A DNA stretch of 52,177 nt from positions 1 to 52,177 of the forward strand of contig JBFLYZ010000022.1 in the NCBI GenBank assembly GCA_040756415.1, read 5' to 3'. Every line of letters begins with the position of its first letter. Position 1 is the stretch's first letter. Origin of the DNA: JBFLYZ01 sp040756415. Lineage in GTDB: Bacteria; Bacteroidota; Bacteroidia; JADZBD01. Below the pieces are notes generated by a model. The model did not search any database, was not told the origin of the DNA, and saw nothing but the letters and a program-made list of their open reading frames with translations. Both the position numbers and the translations under genes were made by a program. This document shows, one piece after another, positions 16,638 to 24,999 of the stretch.

Positions 16638-17818
16638 GATATGAGATGTTGATTGTTCCTTGGAGGTGTTTCGTGCCGCGCGCTGAGGGTTACGATGAAG
16701 GTCGATCCTTTGCCCGGCTTGCTTTTGACGGTAATGCTGCCGCCATGCATGCTGGCTATCTTTTTACATATGGATAACCCGATGCCGCTTCCCTCGTACT
16801 TTTTGCCTTCCAGGCGCTGGAAAATGTTGAATATCTTCACGGCATATTTTTCTTCGAAACCGATTCCGTTATCCTTAAATCGCAGCTCCACCATTTTCCT
16901 GCCGGATGATTCCGCCTCGGATGCGCTGATCCTGATCGCGGGAGCTTTCCCCTCCTGCCTGAACTTTATCGCATTGGAGATCAGGTTCTGGAACAATTGA
17001 CGCATTTGGGTAGGTTCAGCCTCTATTTCCGGCAAGGGGTCGGCAATGATGCGGGCCCCGCTCTTTTCAATCGCTACTTCAAGGTCAGAAAGCACCCCGC
17101 GGAGGACCGAGTTCAGGCTCACGAGCGTGAAGGGCTGGGCGCGGGTGGTGAGACGCGAAAAAGTGAGCAGGTCCTCGATCAACTGCTGCATGCGTTCTGC
17201 CGCGTTCAGCATCCTGCCCAGGTAATCCCTGCCCTTGTCCGACATGTTCACAGCCTCCATCGACCGCAGCCGGTCGCCAAAGGATTGTATCTTCCGGAGC
17301 GGCTCCTGCAGGTCATGAGACGATATGTAAGCGAAATTCTGGAGCTCCTCGTTGGATTGCCGCAATTCAATGGCCAGTTGCTCCAATTCCTCCTTTTTTC
17401 TCTTGATCTCATCCTCTATGCCCTTTCTGACGGTAATATCGATAATAAAGGCGATGACAAACAGCTCGCCATCCTGCCTGAAGGGGCTCAGGCTTACCTC
17501 TACGGGAAACTCTGAATTGTCTTTTTTCCTCCCGGCCAGGTTCATCCCTATTCCCATTCTGCGGGCATGAGGGTTTTTATTGAATCCCGCCCTTTCTTTT
17601 ACATGCTTCTCGGCCGCGCGCTGGGGAATAAGAACCTCTACCTTTTTCCCGAGCAGCTCGCCTGCGGAATAGCCGAACATCCTTTCTGCGGCCGGATTGA
17701 TACGTATGATCTCTCCCTTACTGTTGGCCACCAATATGCCTTCAGAAGCATAACGGAACAATGCATCAAGGCCTTCTTTGGTATCCATTTCCTCTTTATC
17801 CGGCTGATTCGGGAGCAT
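16634..17818 (-). CDS. PAS-domain histidine kinase (FixL-like PAS)
   Basis: The start at 17818 gives 394 residues; an earlier ATG at 17869 would precede the predicted transcription start and is less likely, and 17788 is also possible. The PAS domain (about residues 12-130) has NPAAERMFGYSAGELLGK, and then a histidine (H72, in AEKH) followed at the FixL distance by GIG. In FixL, as I recall it, the histidine at this position binds haem, but the distal arginine after GIG is methionine here. HisKA has H168 in SSHDLQEPLRK, and HATPase has NLISNAIKF and GSGIGLSICK. It is cytoplasmic. Oxygen sensing is a hypothesis; the PAS fold and the kinase are clear. Confidence 0.88.
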   Translation of the reverse strand: MLPNQPDKEEMDTKEGLDALFRYASEGILVANSKGEIIRINPAAERMFGYSAGELLGKKVEVLIPQRAAEKHVKERAGFNKNPHARRMGIGMNLAGRKKDNSEFPVEVSLSPFRQDGELFVIAFIIDITVRKGIEDEIKRKKEELEQLAIELRQSNEELQNFAYISSHDLQEPLRKIQSFGDRLRSMEAVNMSDKGRDYLGRMLNAAERMQQLIEDLLTFSRLTTRAQPFTLVSLNSVLRGVLSDLEVAIEKSGARIIADPLPEIEAEPTQMRQLFQNLISNAIKFRQEGKAPAIRISASEAESSGRKMVELRFKDNGIGFEEKYAVKIFNIFQRLEGKKYEGSGIGLSICKKIASMHGGSITVKSKPGKGSTFIVTLSARHETPPRNNQHLIS

Positions 17819-17847
17819 GAATGTACTTATTTTTAGGATATAACTTT

Positions 17848-17891
17848 TAAATTTCGGCACCCCGGGCAAGAGCGCACATGATCAATATCAT
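17848..17891 (-). promoter_or_regulatory. Single-dyad promoter of the sensor-kinase operon
   Basis: The dyad ATGATCAATATCAT (17878-17891) lies inside the longer perfect inverted repeat GCACATGAT-CAAT-ATCATGTGC (17874-17895). Its centre is 36.5 bp before the end of the weak -7-like GAAATTTA (17855 down to 17848), the same distance as elsewhere. No second dyad is seen 22 bp away. The inner part TGATCAATATCA also resembles an Fnr box. The 17819-18000 gap holds nothing else. Confidence 0.5.
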
Positions 17892-18000
17892 GTGCTCCCC
17901 GGATATTTATTGTTTAGTGCGACCGGTGTCCGGGAGGTTCGCGGGGGGAGGGGCATTACATCTTGGTGCGCTGGCTGAAAAAGTTAGCCGTTTATTGCAT

Positions 18001-18936
18001 CTACCTGATGAAACTGGGAGACGTGCTGTTGCGGGCCTGCTTGCCGAAATCATACGCAAGCCTGATCTCATGTGAGCCAGCGCTGTACTTCCTGATATCC
18101 GTAAAACTGTAATCGTAGGCGTATCCCAGCCGCAGGTTCTTCATCAGGTTCAGCTCCAGGATGCCGGCAAAGCTATCACCGGTCCGGAACAACACTCCTA
18201 CAGTTACCAGTTTTTTTAGCGTAACATTCACATTGAGATCAGCCTGAACTGGCGCAGCCGGTACATATTTAAGCAGGAACGAAGGTTTGACTGTCAGGTT
18301 ATCGCTCACCGTATAGGAATAGCCCGATTGCATATAATAGTGCCTTACCCACTGAGGTGCGTTATTCATTTCGGCCGACAGAAAAGTGCCGGGTTTATAT
18401 TGAACCAGGTTGGGTACGGAAAAACCGCAATAGAACCGTTCAGTGAAGAAATAAACACCGCTCCCGATATTGGGTATGACCCTGCCCTGTATATCAGATG
18501 CAAACACATGGTCGCCACTATCCCATACCGTCAACCCGGTAAGACCGGCCTTGTACCAGGCTATACCCGCGCTCAGGCCCATAGCCAGCGTTGCCTTATC
18601 ACCGGCTTTCAGGTGATAGGAATAGTTCCCATACACTTCGGTTCGGTCGCTCACGCCAATGCGGTCGTTGATCAGGGTGAGGCCCAGACCTGTTTTGTGC
18701 TTTTCCAGTTTGCCATCGATGGTAAATACCTGGGATACGGGCGCCCCGCTGAAGTTGAGCCACTGTTTCCGGTATAACAGCGAAGCGGTATGGTAAGGGT
18801 GCGCGCCAGCGGCTGCCGGGTTGATGAACACGGGATTGAACATATACTGGCTGATCATGACCTCCTGCTGGGCCCGGCCCTGGATGCCGGCACTAAAAAG
18901 TGCCGACAGGATGGCTATTCTTAGATTGATTTTCAT
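18001..18936 (-). CDS. PorP/SprF family T9SS outer-membrane protein (copy 2)
   Basis: The 311-residue protein has a signal peptide (MKINLRIAILSALFSAGIQGRAQ). The family start follows (VMISQYMFNPVFINPAAAGA, RKQWLNFSGAP), and beta-barrel strands run to LRLGYAYDYSFTDIRKYSAGSHEIRLAYDF. It lies 12 bp downstream of the giant adhesin gene on the same strand and is likely its dedicated partner. This repeats the arrangement at 5611-9555. The two PorP copies are divergent in sequence, so they are probably specific to their own adhesins. Confidence 0.92.
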   Translation of the reverse strand: MKINLRIAILSALFSAGIQGRAQQEVMISQYMFNPVFINPAAAGAHPYHTASLLYRKQWLNFSGAPVSQVFTIDGKLEKHKTGLGLTLINDRIGVSDRTEVYGNYSYHLKAGDKATLAMGLSAGIAWYKAGLTGLTVWDSGDHVFASDIQGRVIPNIGSGVYFFTERFYCGFSVPNLVQYKPGTFLSAEMNNAPQWVRHYYMQSGYSYTVSDNLTVKPSFLLKYVPAAPVQADLNVNVTLKKLVTVGVLFRTGDSFAGILELNLMKNLRLGYAYDYSFTDIRKYSAGSHEIRLAYDFGKQARNSTSPSFIR

Positions 18937-18948
18937 GGGTTCGGTTTT

Positions 18949-21900
18949 TTATCTTCTTATATCTACAAATCCGCTAAGCTCGATGTCGCTGTTTGCGATA
19001 GAAAGTATCACGAAGTAGGTTCCATCCGGTAATTCTTCTCCACGGCTGTTCTGGCCCTTCCACTGATTATCATAATTGTTCATGAAGTAGACTATATTCC
19101 CCCACCTGTTGTAAACCACCAGGCTGTTGGCCGGGTAACGGTCCAGGCCCTTGACGATGAAATAATCATTGTAACCGTCCTGGTTAGGAGAGTAGCCGTT
19201 CGGCATAGCCAGCTCAACCAGCACCGGCTGCTCCGGGTCAAGGCCAATAAAGAGGTATTGCCAGGTTGTATCTGAACAGCCGTAAGCGTTCGTTACAATT
19301 AGCTGGACCAGGTGCAGGCCGGTATCCTGAAACGTGTAGCATGGATTCGGCTGCGCAGACCCGCCTGTTGGCGTGTCTTCAAACGTCCAGCTCCACATGA
19401 GCGCTCCGGCCGACAGGTCGGTAAAACAGATCGTAGCCGCAGAGAGGACAGTGCTATCGGTATCCATGCCGAACGCGGCAGACGGAAGCGGGTAGACCGT
19501 AACCCATGCCGGGCTGATAATAGTGCCCGTACAGCCGTTGCTGTCAGTAACAGTAAGCGAAACATCATATGCTCCCGGCTGGTCGAAACAAAGCGACAGG
19601 CTGCAATTGGTATACAGGTTTTCCCCTATCGTCCAGAGACAGCTTACACTGGCAGGAGTGGTATTGGAAAAAACGACACATACCGATCCGCACCCGGTTG
19701 GCTGAGAAGAGGCGAATGTAGCCGCGGGAAGCGAATTGACCGTAACAACAGCCGGTACGCTTATCAGGCAGCCGTTGGCATCCGTTACGGCAACCGCATA
19801 GGTGGTGGTAATAACAGGCGTAACCGTAACGGCAGTGCCGCTGCCGGAAGGCAACCAGCTATATGAATAAGGGCCTGTGCCTCCGGAAACCGATACTGAG
19901 AGCGTTACCGCGGTTCCCGAACACACCGTATCGGCTGCCGGGGTCACCACTGCCGCGAGGGCAGCGGGCTCAGCCAGGCTAGCGGACAGGATCTTTGAGC
20001 AGCCATTGGAATCAGTGGCAATAACGGAGTAATTTCCGGCCGCCAGGCCGCTTACATCCTGCGTGGTTGCTCCATTGCTCCATAAATAGGTATACGGGCC
20101 CGTGCCGCCAGTTATCCAAAGATCCAGACTGCCGTCACCCGAGCCGTTGCAGCTTACATTATACCCGCCAGCATACGCGGAAAGCGTAAGCATCGCATCC
20201 AGCGAATCGGGTATGGTTACGGTATACGCGGCCGATACACAGCCTGAAGAATCGCGTATAATTATGACGTAGGTGCTGTCGATAGGCAGATTCTGGGTGT
20301 ACATGCCGGGCGGATTATAATTATTCCCATTGTCGAATGAAACCTGGTACGGCCCACCGCTGCCACCGGCCGGCACGAGCGTTACGGGGGTAAGCGAAGT
20401 GCCTGAAGCGAAACAGGTGGCAAACGATATGCTAGCCGCGGTTACCTCCGGATTCACCACGATCGTATCAGCGGGCGACAAACATCCGTTGCTATCGCTC
20501 GCAAGAATAATATATGTGCTGTCGACCGGCAGGTACATATCATAATCGCCCGGGGTGCCGAATGAGTTGCCACCGTCAAACGATACCTGGTAGGGCCCTC
20601 CGTTTCCTCCCGTCACAGCCACAAGGGCATAGCTCAGGCCGGAATTGGGCACGGGGCAGTTCATCTGAGCCAGCACTGCAATAACCTGCTCCGGTTCATC
20701 GATGAGCACGCTCAGCGGGCCTGTTGCATTGTTGCATCCATTGGCATCGGCTACCGTCAGAAGATATTGCCCGGCCGGCAGACCAGAAATATCCTGGGTG
20801 CTTGCCCCGTTGCTCCACTGATAGGCATAAGGCATAATGCCACCGGATACCGTCACATCAATGTTTCCGTCAGTCCCTCCGTAGCAGGTGACATCCTGCT
20901 TGCTGTATGTGATCGACAATGGAGCAGGCTGGGAAACCGAGGTGGAAGCGGTACCCGTACAGCCGTTATAATCGGTGACCACGACAGCATAGCTTCCCAC
21001 ATTCAGGTAATTCAGGTCCTCAACGGTTACGCTATTGGACCAACTGTATGAATAGGGGAATGTGCCCCCGTTGACCGTGAGCTCGATGGTGCCGTTCGCC
21101 AACGAAGCGCATGTCGCATTGGTCGGAGAAAGAACCAGGCTCAAAGCCGCTGGCTGAACAATGCTTATGGACTGATATTGTGAGCAGCCAACCGCATCAG
21201 TAACGGTTACCGCGTAAGCACCCGCCTGCACACCGGATATAGCGGATGTGGTAGCTCCATTGCTCCAGGAATAGGAATAAGGAGGAGTGCCGAACTGCAC
21301 AAGGGCCGTTGCGCTGCCATTGCTGCCGCCAAAGCAGCTTACGGGTGTGATATAGAGGCCAAGGGCAAGATTATTGCACGGGGGCTGCGAGATAAAAACA
21401 CTGTCGGTTGTTGTGCACCCATTGGCATCGGTTATGGTTACATAGTAGGTACCCGAACCAAGCCCGGTGACAGACGAGGCGGTGGAGCCCGTGCTCCACG
21501 AGTAGGCATAAGCAGGTGTTCCTCCCGCAGGATTGGCAGAAGCCGTTCCCTCGTTACCGCCCACCGTGGTCGCATTGGTGTGATTCATATTATTGACAAG
21601 CGGTGATGGCTGCAGGATAACGGCCGATGCCGCATCCATACAGCCATTGGCATCGGTTACAATGACCAGGTAGGTTCCCGCACCTAAGCCGGTAGCGGAT
21701 TGCGTGTTTTGATTCTGCGAATCGTTCCACTGATAGCTGTAGGGCGCGGATCCTCCGTTGGGCAGGGCCGTGGCCGTTGCAGAAGTGCTGTTATGGCACG
21801 GAAGTGCGGTAGTAACGGTGTTCACCTGGAATGATGAGCAGAACGGTTCATTCACTACAGCGCTTGAACCGATCGTGCAGCCATTGGCATCGCTCACAGT

Positions 21901-23511
21901 CACAGAATATATGCCGTACGACAATCCTGTAGCCGTAGCCGATGTTTGCCCGTTCGACCAGGAATAGGAATAGGGCGAAGTGCCGCCCGACACGCTGGCA
22001 GCGGCCGTACCGTCATTCCCTGAAGGCACACTGACATTGGTGCTGGTCAGCACGATGTTCAGCGCGGCTGGCGCTGTAATATTCACGCATGCTGTTGCGG
22101 TGCAGCCTATCATATCGGTTACCGTAACACAATAATTACCCTGTCCGCCCGAAACAGAAGAGGCCGTAGACCCGTTGTTCCATTGATAGCTGTACGGGTA
22201 CACGCCCCCACTTACCACGGCAGGAACGCTTGTCGTGCTGTTATGGCAGGGCATGACTTGCTGCGCCAGGCTTACATTGAGAAGTGGCGGATAATTGATC
22301 CGAATGGTATCGGTCGTGTTAACGCATCCGCCACCTGCACCGGTCGAAATAAGTATAAGCGTAACGCTGCCGGATAAGATCTCGGAAGGCGTTGGCAAAT
22401 AGGAGGTGAGCAGGCTGGTGGCAGAAGGGCTGAAGGTACCTGCGCCTCCGCTCCAGATACCGCCTGTAGCATATTGAACGGCTCCTGAAAGATATGCCAG
22501 CGGAGAAGAGGCGCAGAGGGTTTGATCCGGGCCTGCGTTCACCACGGGGGGCAGGGTAACGGCTACCGGAACGCTGAGGAGAAAAGGCGGGCAGGTATTG
22601 GCCAGGCTAAGGCCGTCCTGTATCTCTACGGTAAATATTCCGGCAGCCGAAGCCAGGTAGCTGGTGCCCGTTCCCACGATCACATTCGACTGGTCCCTCC
22701 ATGTGAAAAGGTAGTTTCCGTCACCACCGCTTGCATTTGCAGTAAGCAGCACGCCAGGTCCGCCAGCGCAGAACTGTGCCGGGCTGGGATTTACGGTCCC
22801 CGCCAATGGGGCGACAGTATAGATCCTGATCGTATCGCACACATAAACAAAACCGCACTCATCAGCGGTCGGCAGTCCGCATATTTTATAATCGATGTAA
22901 GGCGGAGCCCCGGTCAGCGGGGTGAACACGGGATTGGTGCAATTGGTCGTGCAGCTCAGGTAAGAGTTGTACTGGCCGGTCGGGCCGGGATAGACCGATG
23001 TCCAACTGATGGAACCGGTGTCGATTCCTAAAACCGTAATGTTCTGGCTGCAGCCGATGCGAACAGAATCATCGGTCGGAAAGATCGGGCGCGGTATCGA
23101 AGTGATGCGGTATGTGTTCTGGTTGTTTCCCGGTTTACAGAATGTAATATGATGCGGGCCGGGGCCGGTCACGCAGATCGGCTGCCCTACCGGTACCTGG
23201 GGACCGCAACCGATCTGGTAAAACATAGACCCGGTAGGGATGGCTCCCGACTCGATCGTAAAGCTGACCATAGCCGCCTGCGAGTCAAGCAGGACCTCGA
23301 AGGAGGTGCAGCGATCGGGCGATTGGGTGCCGCAGCAATTGCCGTTGCGGGCATGCCCGGGCGATACCCATGAACCGGCCGGCTGGCCGGTCAGGTTGAC
23401 CTGATAATACGGAACATTAGGATCGCATGTCGGTATCTGCCCCGCGACATGCAGGAAGGTAGCCATCACGGTAATGCAGGCTGCGCTGATTGCTTTTCTC
23501 ATTGTATGCAT
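18949..23511 (-). CDS. Giant SprB-repeat adhesin with T9SS type B sorting domain
   Basis: The start at 23511 (alternative 23502) yields about 1520 residues with a signal peptide containing AISAACITVMATFLHVAGQ. The N-terminal 370 residues carry many cysteines and no named domain. The middle holds about eight SprB-type repeats of about 75 residues (for example GGTSPYSYSWSNG, GGTFPYSYSWSN, GGIMPYAYQWSNG and GGTGPYTYLWSNG, each ending like DANGC), interrupted by two GGPYQVSFD-type repeats. Two PKD-like domains follow. The C-terminal 90 residues are the sorting domain: PNGYSPNQDGYND, YNRWGNIVYF, LPDGTYFVIL. SprB itself mediates gliding; this protein is probably a surface adhesin exported by T9SS. 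Its promoter is of the tandem-dyad class. Confidence 0.93.
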   Translation of the reverse strand: MHTMRKAISAACITVMATFLHVAGQIPTCDPNVPYYQVNLTGQPAGSWVSPGHARNGNCCGTQSPDRCTSFEVLLDSQAAMVSFTIESGAIPTGSMFYQIGCGPQVPVGQPICVTGPGPHHITFCKPGNNQNTYRITSIPRPIFPTDDSVRIGCSQNITVLGIDTGSISWTSVYPGPTGQYNSYLSCTTNCTNPVFTPLTGAPPYIDYKICGLPTADECGFVYVCDTIRIYTVAPLAGTVNPSPAQFCAGGPGVLLTANASGGDGNYLFTWRDQSNVIVGTGTSYLASAAGIFTVEIQDGLSLANTCPPFLLSVPVAVTLPPVVNAGPDQTLCASSPLAYLSGAVQYATGGIWSGGAGTFSPSATSLLTSYLPTPSEILSGSVTLILISTGAGGGCVNTTDTIRINYPPLLNVSLAQQVMPCHNSTTSVPAVVSGGVYPYSYQWNNGSTASSVSGGQGNYCVTVTDMIGCTATACVNITAPAALNIVLTSTNVSVPSGNDGTAAASVSGGTSPYSYSWSNGQTSATATGLSYGIYSVTVSDANGCTIGSSAVVNEPFCSSFQVNTVTTALPCHNSTSATATALPNGGSAPYSYQWNDSQNQNTQSATGLGAGTYLVIVTDANGCMDAASAVILQPSPLVNNMNHTNATTVGGNEGTASANPAGGTPAYAYSWSTGSTASSVTGLGSGTYYVTITDANGCTTTDSVFISQPPCNNLALGLYITPVSCFGGSNGSATALVQFGTPPYSYSWSNGATTSAISGVQAGAYAVTVTDAVGCSQYQSISIVQPAALSLVLSPTNATCASLANGTIELTVNGGTFPYSYSWSNSVTVEDLNYLNVGSYAVVVTDYNGCTGTASTSVSQPAPLSITYSKQDVTCYGGTDGNIDVTVSGGIMPYAYQWSNGASTQDISGLPAGQYLLTVADANGCNNATGPLSVLIDEPEQVIAVLAQMNCPVPNSGLSYALVAVTGGNGGPYQVSFDGGNSFGTPGDYDMYLPVDSTYIILASDSNGCLSPADTIVVNPEVTAASISFATCFASGTSLTPVTLVPAGGSGGPYQVSFDNGNNYNPPGMYTQNLPIDSTYVIIIRDSSGCVSAAYTVTIPDSLDAMLTLSAYAGGYNVSCNGSGDGSLDLWITGGTGPYTYLWSNGATTQDVSGLAAGNYSVIATDSNGCSKILSASLAEPAALAAVVTPAADTVCSGTAVTLSVSVSGGTGPYSYSWLPSGSGTAVTVTPVITTTYAVAVTDANGCLISVPAVVTVNSLPAATFASSQPTGCGSVCVVFSNTTPASVSCLWTIGENLYTNCSLSLCFDQPGAYDVSLTVTDSNGCTGTIISPAWVTVYPLPSAAFGMDTDSTVLSAATICFTDLSAGALMWSWTFEDTPTGGSAQPNPCYTFQDTGLHLVQLIVTNAYGCSDTTWQYLFIGLDPEQPVLVELAMPNGYSPNQDGYNDYFIVKGLDRYPANSLVVYNRWGNIVYFMNNYDNQWKGQNSRGEELPDGTYFVILSIANSDIELSGFVDIRR

Positions 23512-23531
23512 GATTCTGATTTTATCCGGCA

Positions 23532-23597
23532 CAAAGAAACCGCTCACGCACAGGAATGTCGATGACCCGACTCACTTTAGCGCCTGATGGTTATCAG
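23532..23597 (-). promoter_or_regulatory. Dyad-controlled promoter of the giant adhesin operon
   Basis: The proximal dyad ATGACCCGACTCAC (23562-23575) and distal dyad CTGATGGTTATCAG (23584-23597) are 22 bp apart. The proximal centre is 36.5 bp before the end of TTTCTTTG (23539 down to 23532), which differs from TAnnTTTG only at the A. The leader to 23511 is short. This puts the adhesin in the same predicted regulon as the stress genes. Confidence 0.6.
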
Positions 23598-23655
23598 TTC
23601 GACAGCGCCAGGCCCATTGTGGACTTAAGGCAACATAAAAGCTGAAAAATACATT

Positions 23656-23663
23656 TACTTTTG
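23656..23663 (+). promoter_or_regulatory. -7 promoter box (TACTTTTG) for the STAS-like gene
   Basis: TACTTTTG matches TAnnTTTG exactly, 10 bp before the ATG at 23674. No dyad lies at the 36.5-bp position, so this divergent promoter appears independent of the regulator that serves the adhesin. Confidence 0.5.
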
Positions 23664-23673
23664 CTGTATTGAT

Positions 23674-24048
23674 ATGAGAAGTGCGAAGACTGAAAAGGCA
23701 GAAATACGGCTGCTGGCGCCCGATATCGTGTATATGCGGATTTTTGACGAAGCGCACCTGGAATTAGGTGACGTAAAAGAGCTCAACCGGCTTAAGCGCG
23801 AGCTGGTGGGCAATAACGCTCACAGTGTATTGCTTATATCGGGAAAATATACCACCATTGCCAAGGAGGCCAGGGAATTTTCATCCCGCAAGGAGGTAGG
23901 TGAGAACCGCAAGGCCAAAGCCATTGTAGTCAGTTCGATGGCACAGAGCCTGATCGCTAATTTTTTCATTAAATTCAATCGCACCGGCTCGAAGGTCAGG
24001 GTGTTTGATAACGAGGCTGCCGCTCTTGCCTGGCTGCAGCGCCAGTAA
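23674..24048 (+). CDS. STAS/SEC14-like small protein (DUF7793-type)
   Basis: The 124-residue protein has an alpha/beta pattern matching small STAS-like Bacteroidota proteins: IRLLAPDIVYMRIFDEAHLELGD, a strand HSVLLISGKYTTI, EAREFSSRKEVGENRKAKAIVV, and the C-terminal IANFFIKFNRTGSKVRVFDNEAAALAWL. It has no signal or membrane segment. Family members are of unknown role, sometimes near sensor or stress genes. It is monocistronic, convergent with the XRE gene and separated from it by 16 bp. Confidence 0.6.
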   Translation: MRSAKTEKAEIRLLAPDIVYMRIFDEAHLELGDVKELNRLKRELVGNNAHSVLLISGKYTTIAKEAREFSSRKEVGENRKAKAIVVSSMAQSLIANFFIKFNRTGSKVRVFDNEAAALAWLQRQ

Positions 24049-24064
24049 GCCGTTTATTGCGCTG

Positions 24065-24325
24065 CTATTTCCGGTTATTATGGTTCCCGTTCACTCCCTC
24101 CAGGAACTCTGAAAGCGTCATACTGAACACCACCGCGATCTTGTGAAGGTTGACCAGGCTTACATTCCGTCTCCCCTGCTCGATAGAGGCGATGTAGCTG
24201 CGATCGAGATTGCTGCGGAAGCTAAGCTCCTCCTGGGTCAGGCTTATGCTTTTGCGGAGGAAGCGCAGGCGCAGTCCCAGCTTCTTTTTCAGCTTACTGC
24301 CGTTATTATTTGCGTTATTGGACAT
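24065..24325 (-). CDS. XRE-family transcriptional regulator
   Basis: The 86-residue protein is a single helix-turn-helix domain of the Cro/C1 type: LGLRLRFLRKSISLTQEELSFRSNLDRSYIASIEQGRRNVSLVNLHKIAVVFSMTLSEFLEG is a textbook HTH_3 pattern (described here by its positions, about residues 16-77). No further domain exists. It starts 10 bp downstream of the DUF4136 gene on the same strand, so both probably lie on one dyad-controlled transcript. The operator it recognises is not known. Confidence 0.9.
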   Translation of the reverse strand: MSNNANNNGSKLKKKLGLRLRFLRKSISLTQEELSFRSNLDRSYIASIEQGRRNVSLVNLHKIAVVFSMTLSEFLEGVNGNHNNRK

Positions 24326-24335
24326 ATGTGTTTAT

Positions 24336-24866
24336 TTATTTAGGGTGGAATGGAAATTCATCAAACAGGGCGCTGACCGTTCTTCGTATCAGCTTTTCAT
24401 CACCGCCAGGTGAGTCGGCCAAAGCTCCCGTAGCGGAAGCCTGCCAGATAACCTGGCCTTTACGGGTATCCGTAACGTAGATCACCAGCGTACCTTCAGT
24501 ATATTTATGTGTTTCCAGGCGGCACTCCGGCCAGGTGCTGTAATTATCCCCATCCCGGCAGTTCATATACGTGAGCTTCTTATCCTTTATAATGATCCGG
24601 AAACCCGCCATCAGATCAGGAACCGAATCGTTTTGTGTGTACCAGCCCGACATTTCAGATTCTACGGCCTGTTTCACCAAAGCACGGTTGGCAGCGTTGT
24701 CATATTCGGCATGCTCATTTCCGGGTTCAGGGTCGCTCAGGCATACGGAAAAAGTACGGTAAGCGCTGAAATCCGCATATTTGTCGTGATCCGAAACGAT
24801 CTCGGTTCCCGAACAGGCCGCCAGCGTTAGTGTGGCCGACACGGCTATTTTTATATATTGCCTCAT
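24336..24866 (-). CDS. DUF4136 lipoprotein
   Basis: The start at 24866 (MRQYIKIAV) yields 176 residues with a lipobox TLAACSG. An upstream ATG at 24884 would fall very close to the predicted transcription start. The mature protein fits DUF4136: DKYADFSAYRTFSV near the N-terminus, VKQAVESEMSGWY, a central PDLMAGFRIII, and TLVIYVTDTRKGQVIWQASATGAL. Such proteins are envelope lipoproteins of unknown role. It heads a two-gene unit with the XRE regulator. Confidence 0.8.
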   Translation of the reverse strand: MRQYIKIAVSATLTLAACSGTEIVSDHDKYADFSAYRTFSVCLSDPEPGNEHAEYDNAANRALVKQAVESEMSGWYTQNDSVPDLMAGFRIIIKDKKLTYMNCRDGDNYSTWPECRLETHKYTEGTLVIYVTDTRKGQVIWQASATGALADSPGGDEKLIRRTVSALFDEFPFHPK

Positions 24867-24895
24867 GGGCGTTAAGCGATGCATTATCGTACAGG

Positions 24896-24961
24896 CAAAA
24901 GTGAACCCGCGGCCGGGTTTTATTCATGACCGGTGTCATGCCCTCCAATGATATGCATTAG
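24896..24961 (-). promoter_or_regulatory. Dyad-controlled promoter of the DUF4136-XRE unit
   Basis: The proximal dyad ATGACCGGTGTCAT (24926-24939) is centred 36.5 bp before the end of CACTTTTG (24903 down to 24896). A degenerate distal element, ATGATATGCATTAG (24948-24961), stands exactly 22 bp further and keeps only the left half fully. Confidence 0.6.
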
Positions 24962-24999
24962 CAATAACCCGGGCCAGCCGGGATGAGCGGAACAGAAGG

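Noticed and set aside
17878..18075. A 65-codon rightward frame between PorP and the kinase
   Set aside because: It starts inside the dyad and overlaps the PorP 3' end on the other strand, with no homology or ribosome binding site.
18949..23511. Repeats in the giant adhesin as a CRISPR or tandem DNA repeat array
   Set aside because: The repetition is at protein level (SprB repeats) and in frame; spacing and unit size do not fit CRISPR.
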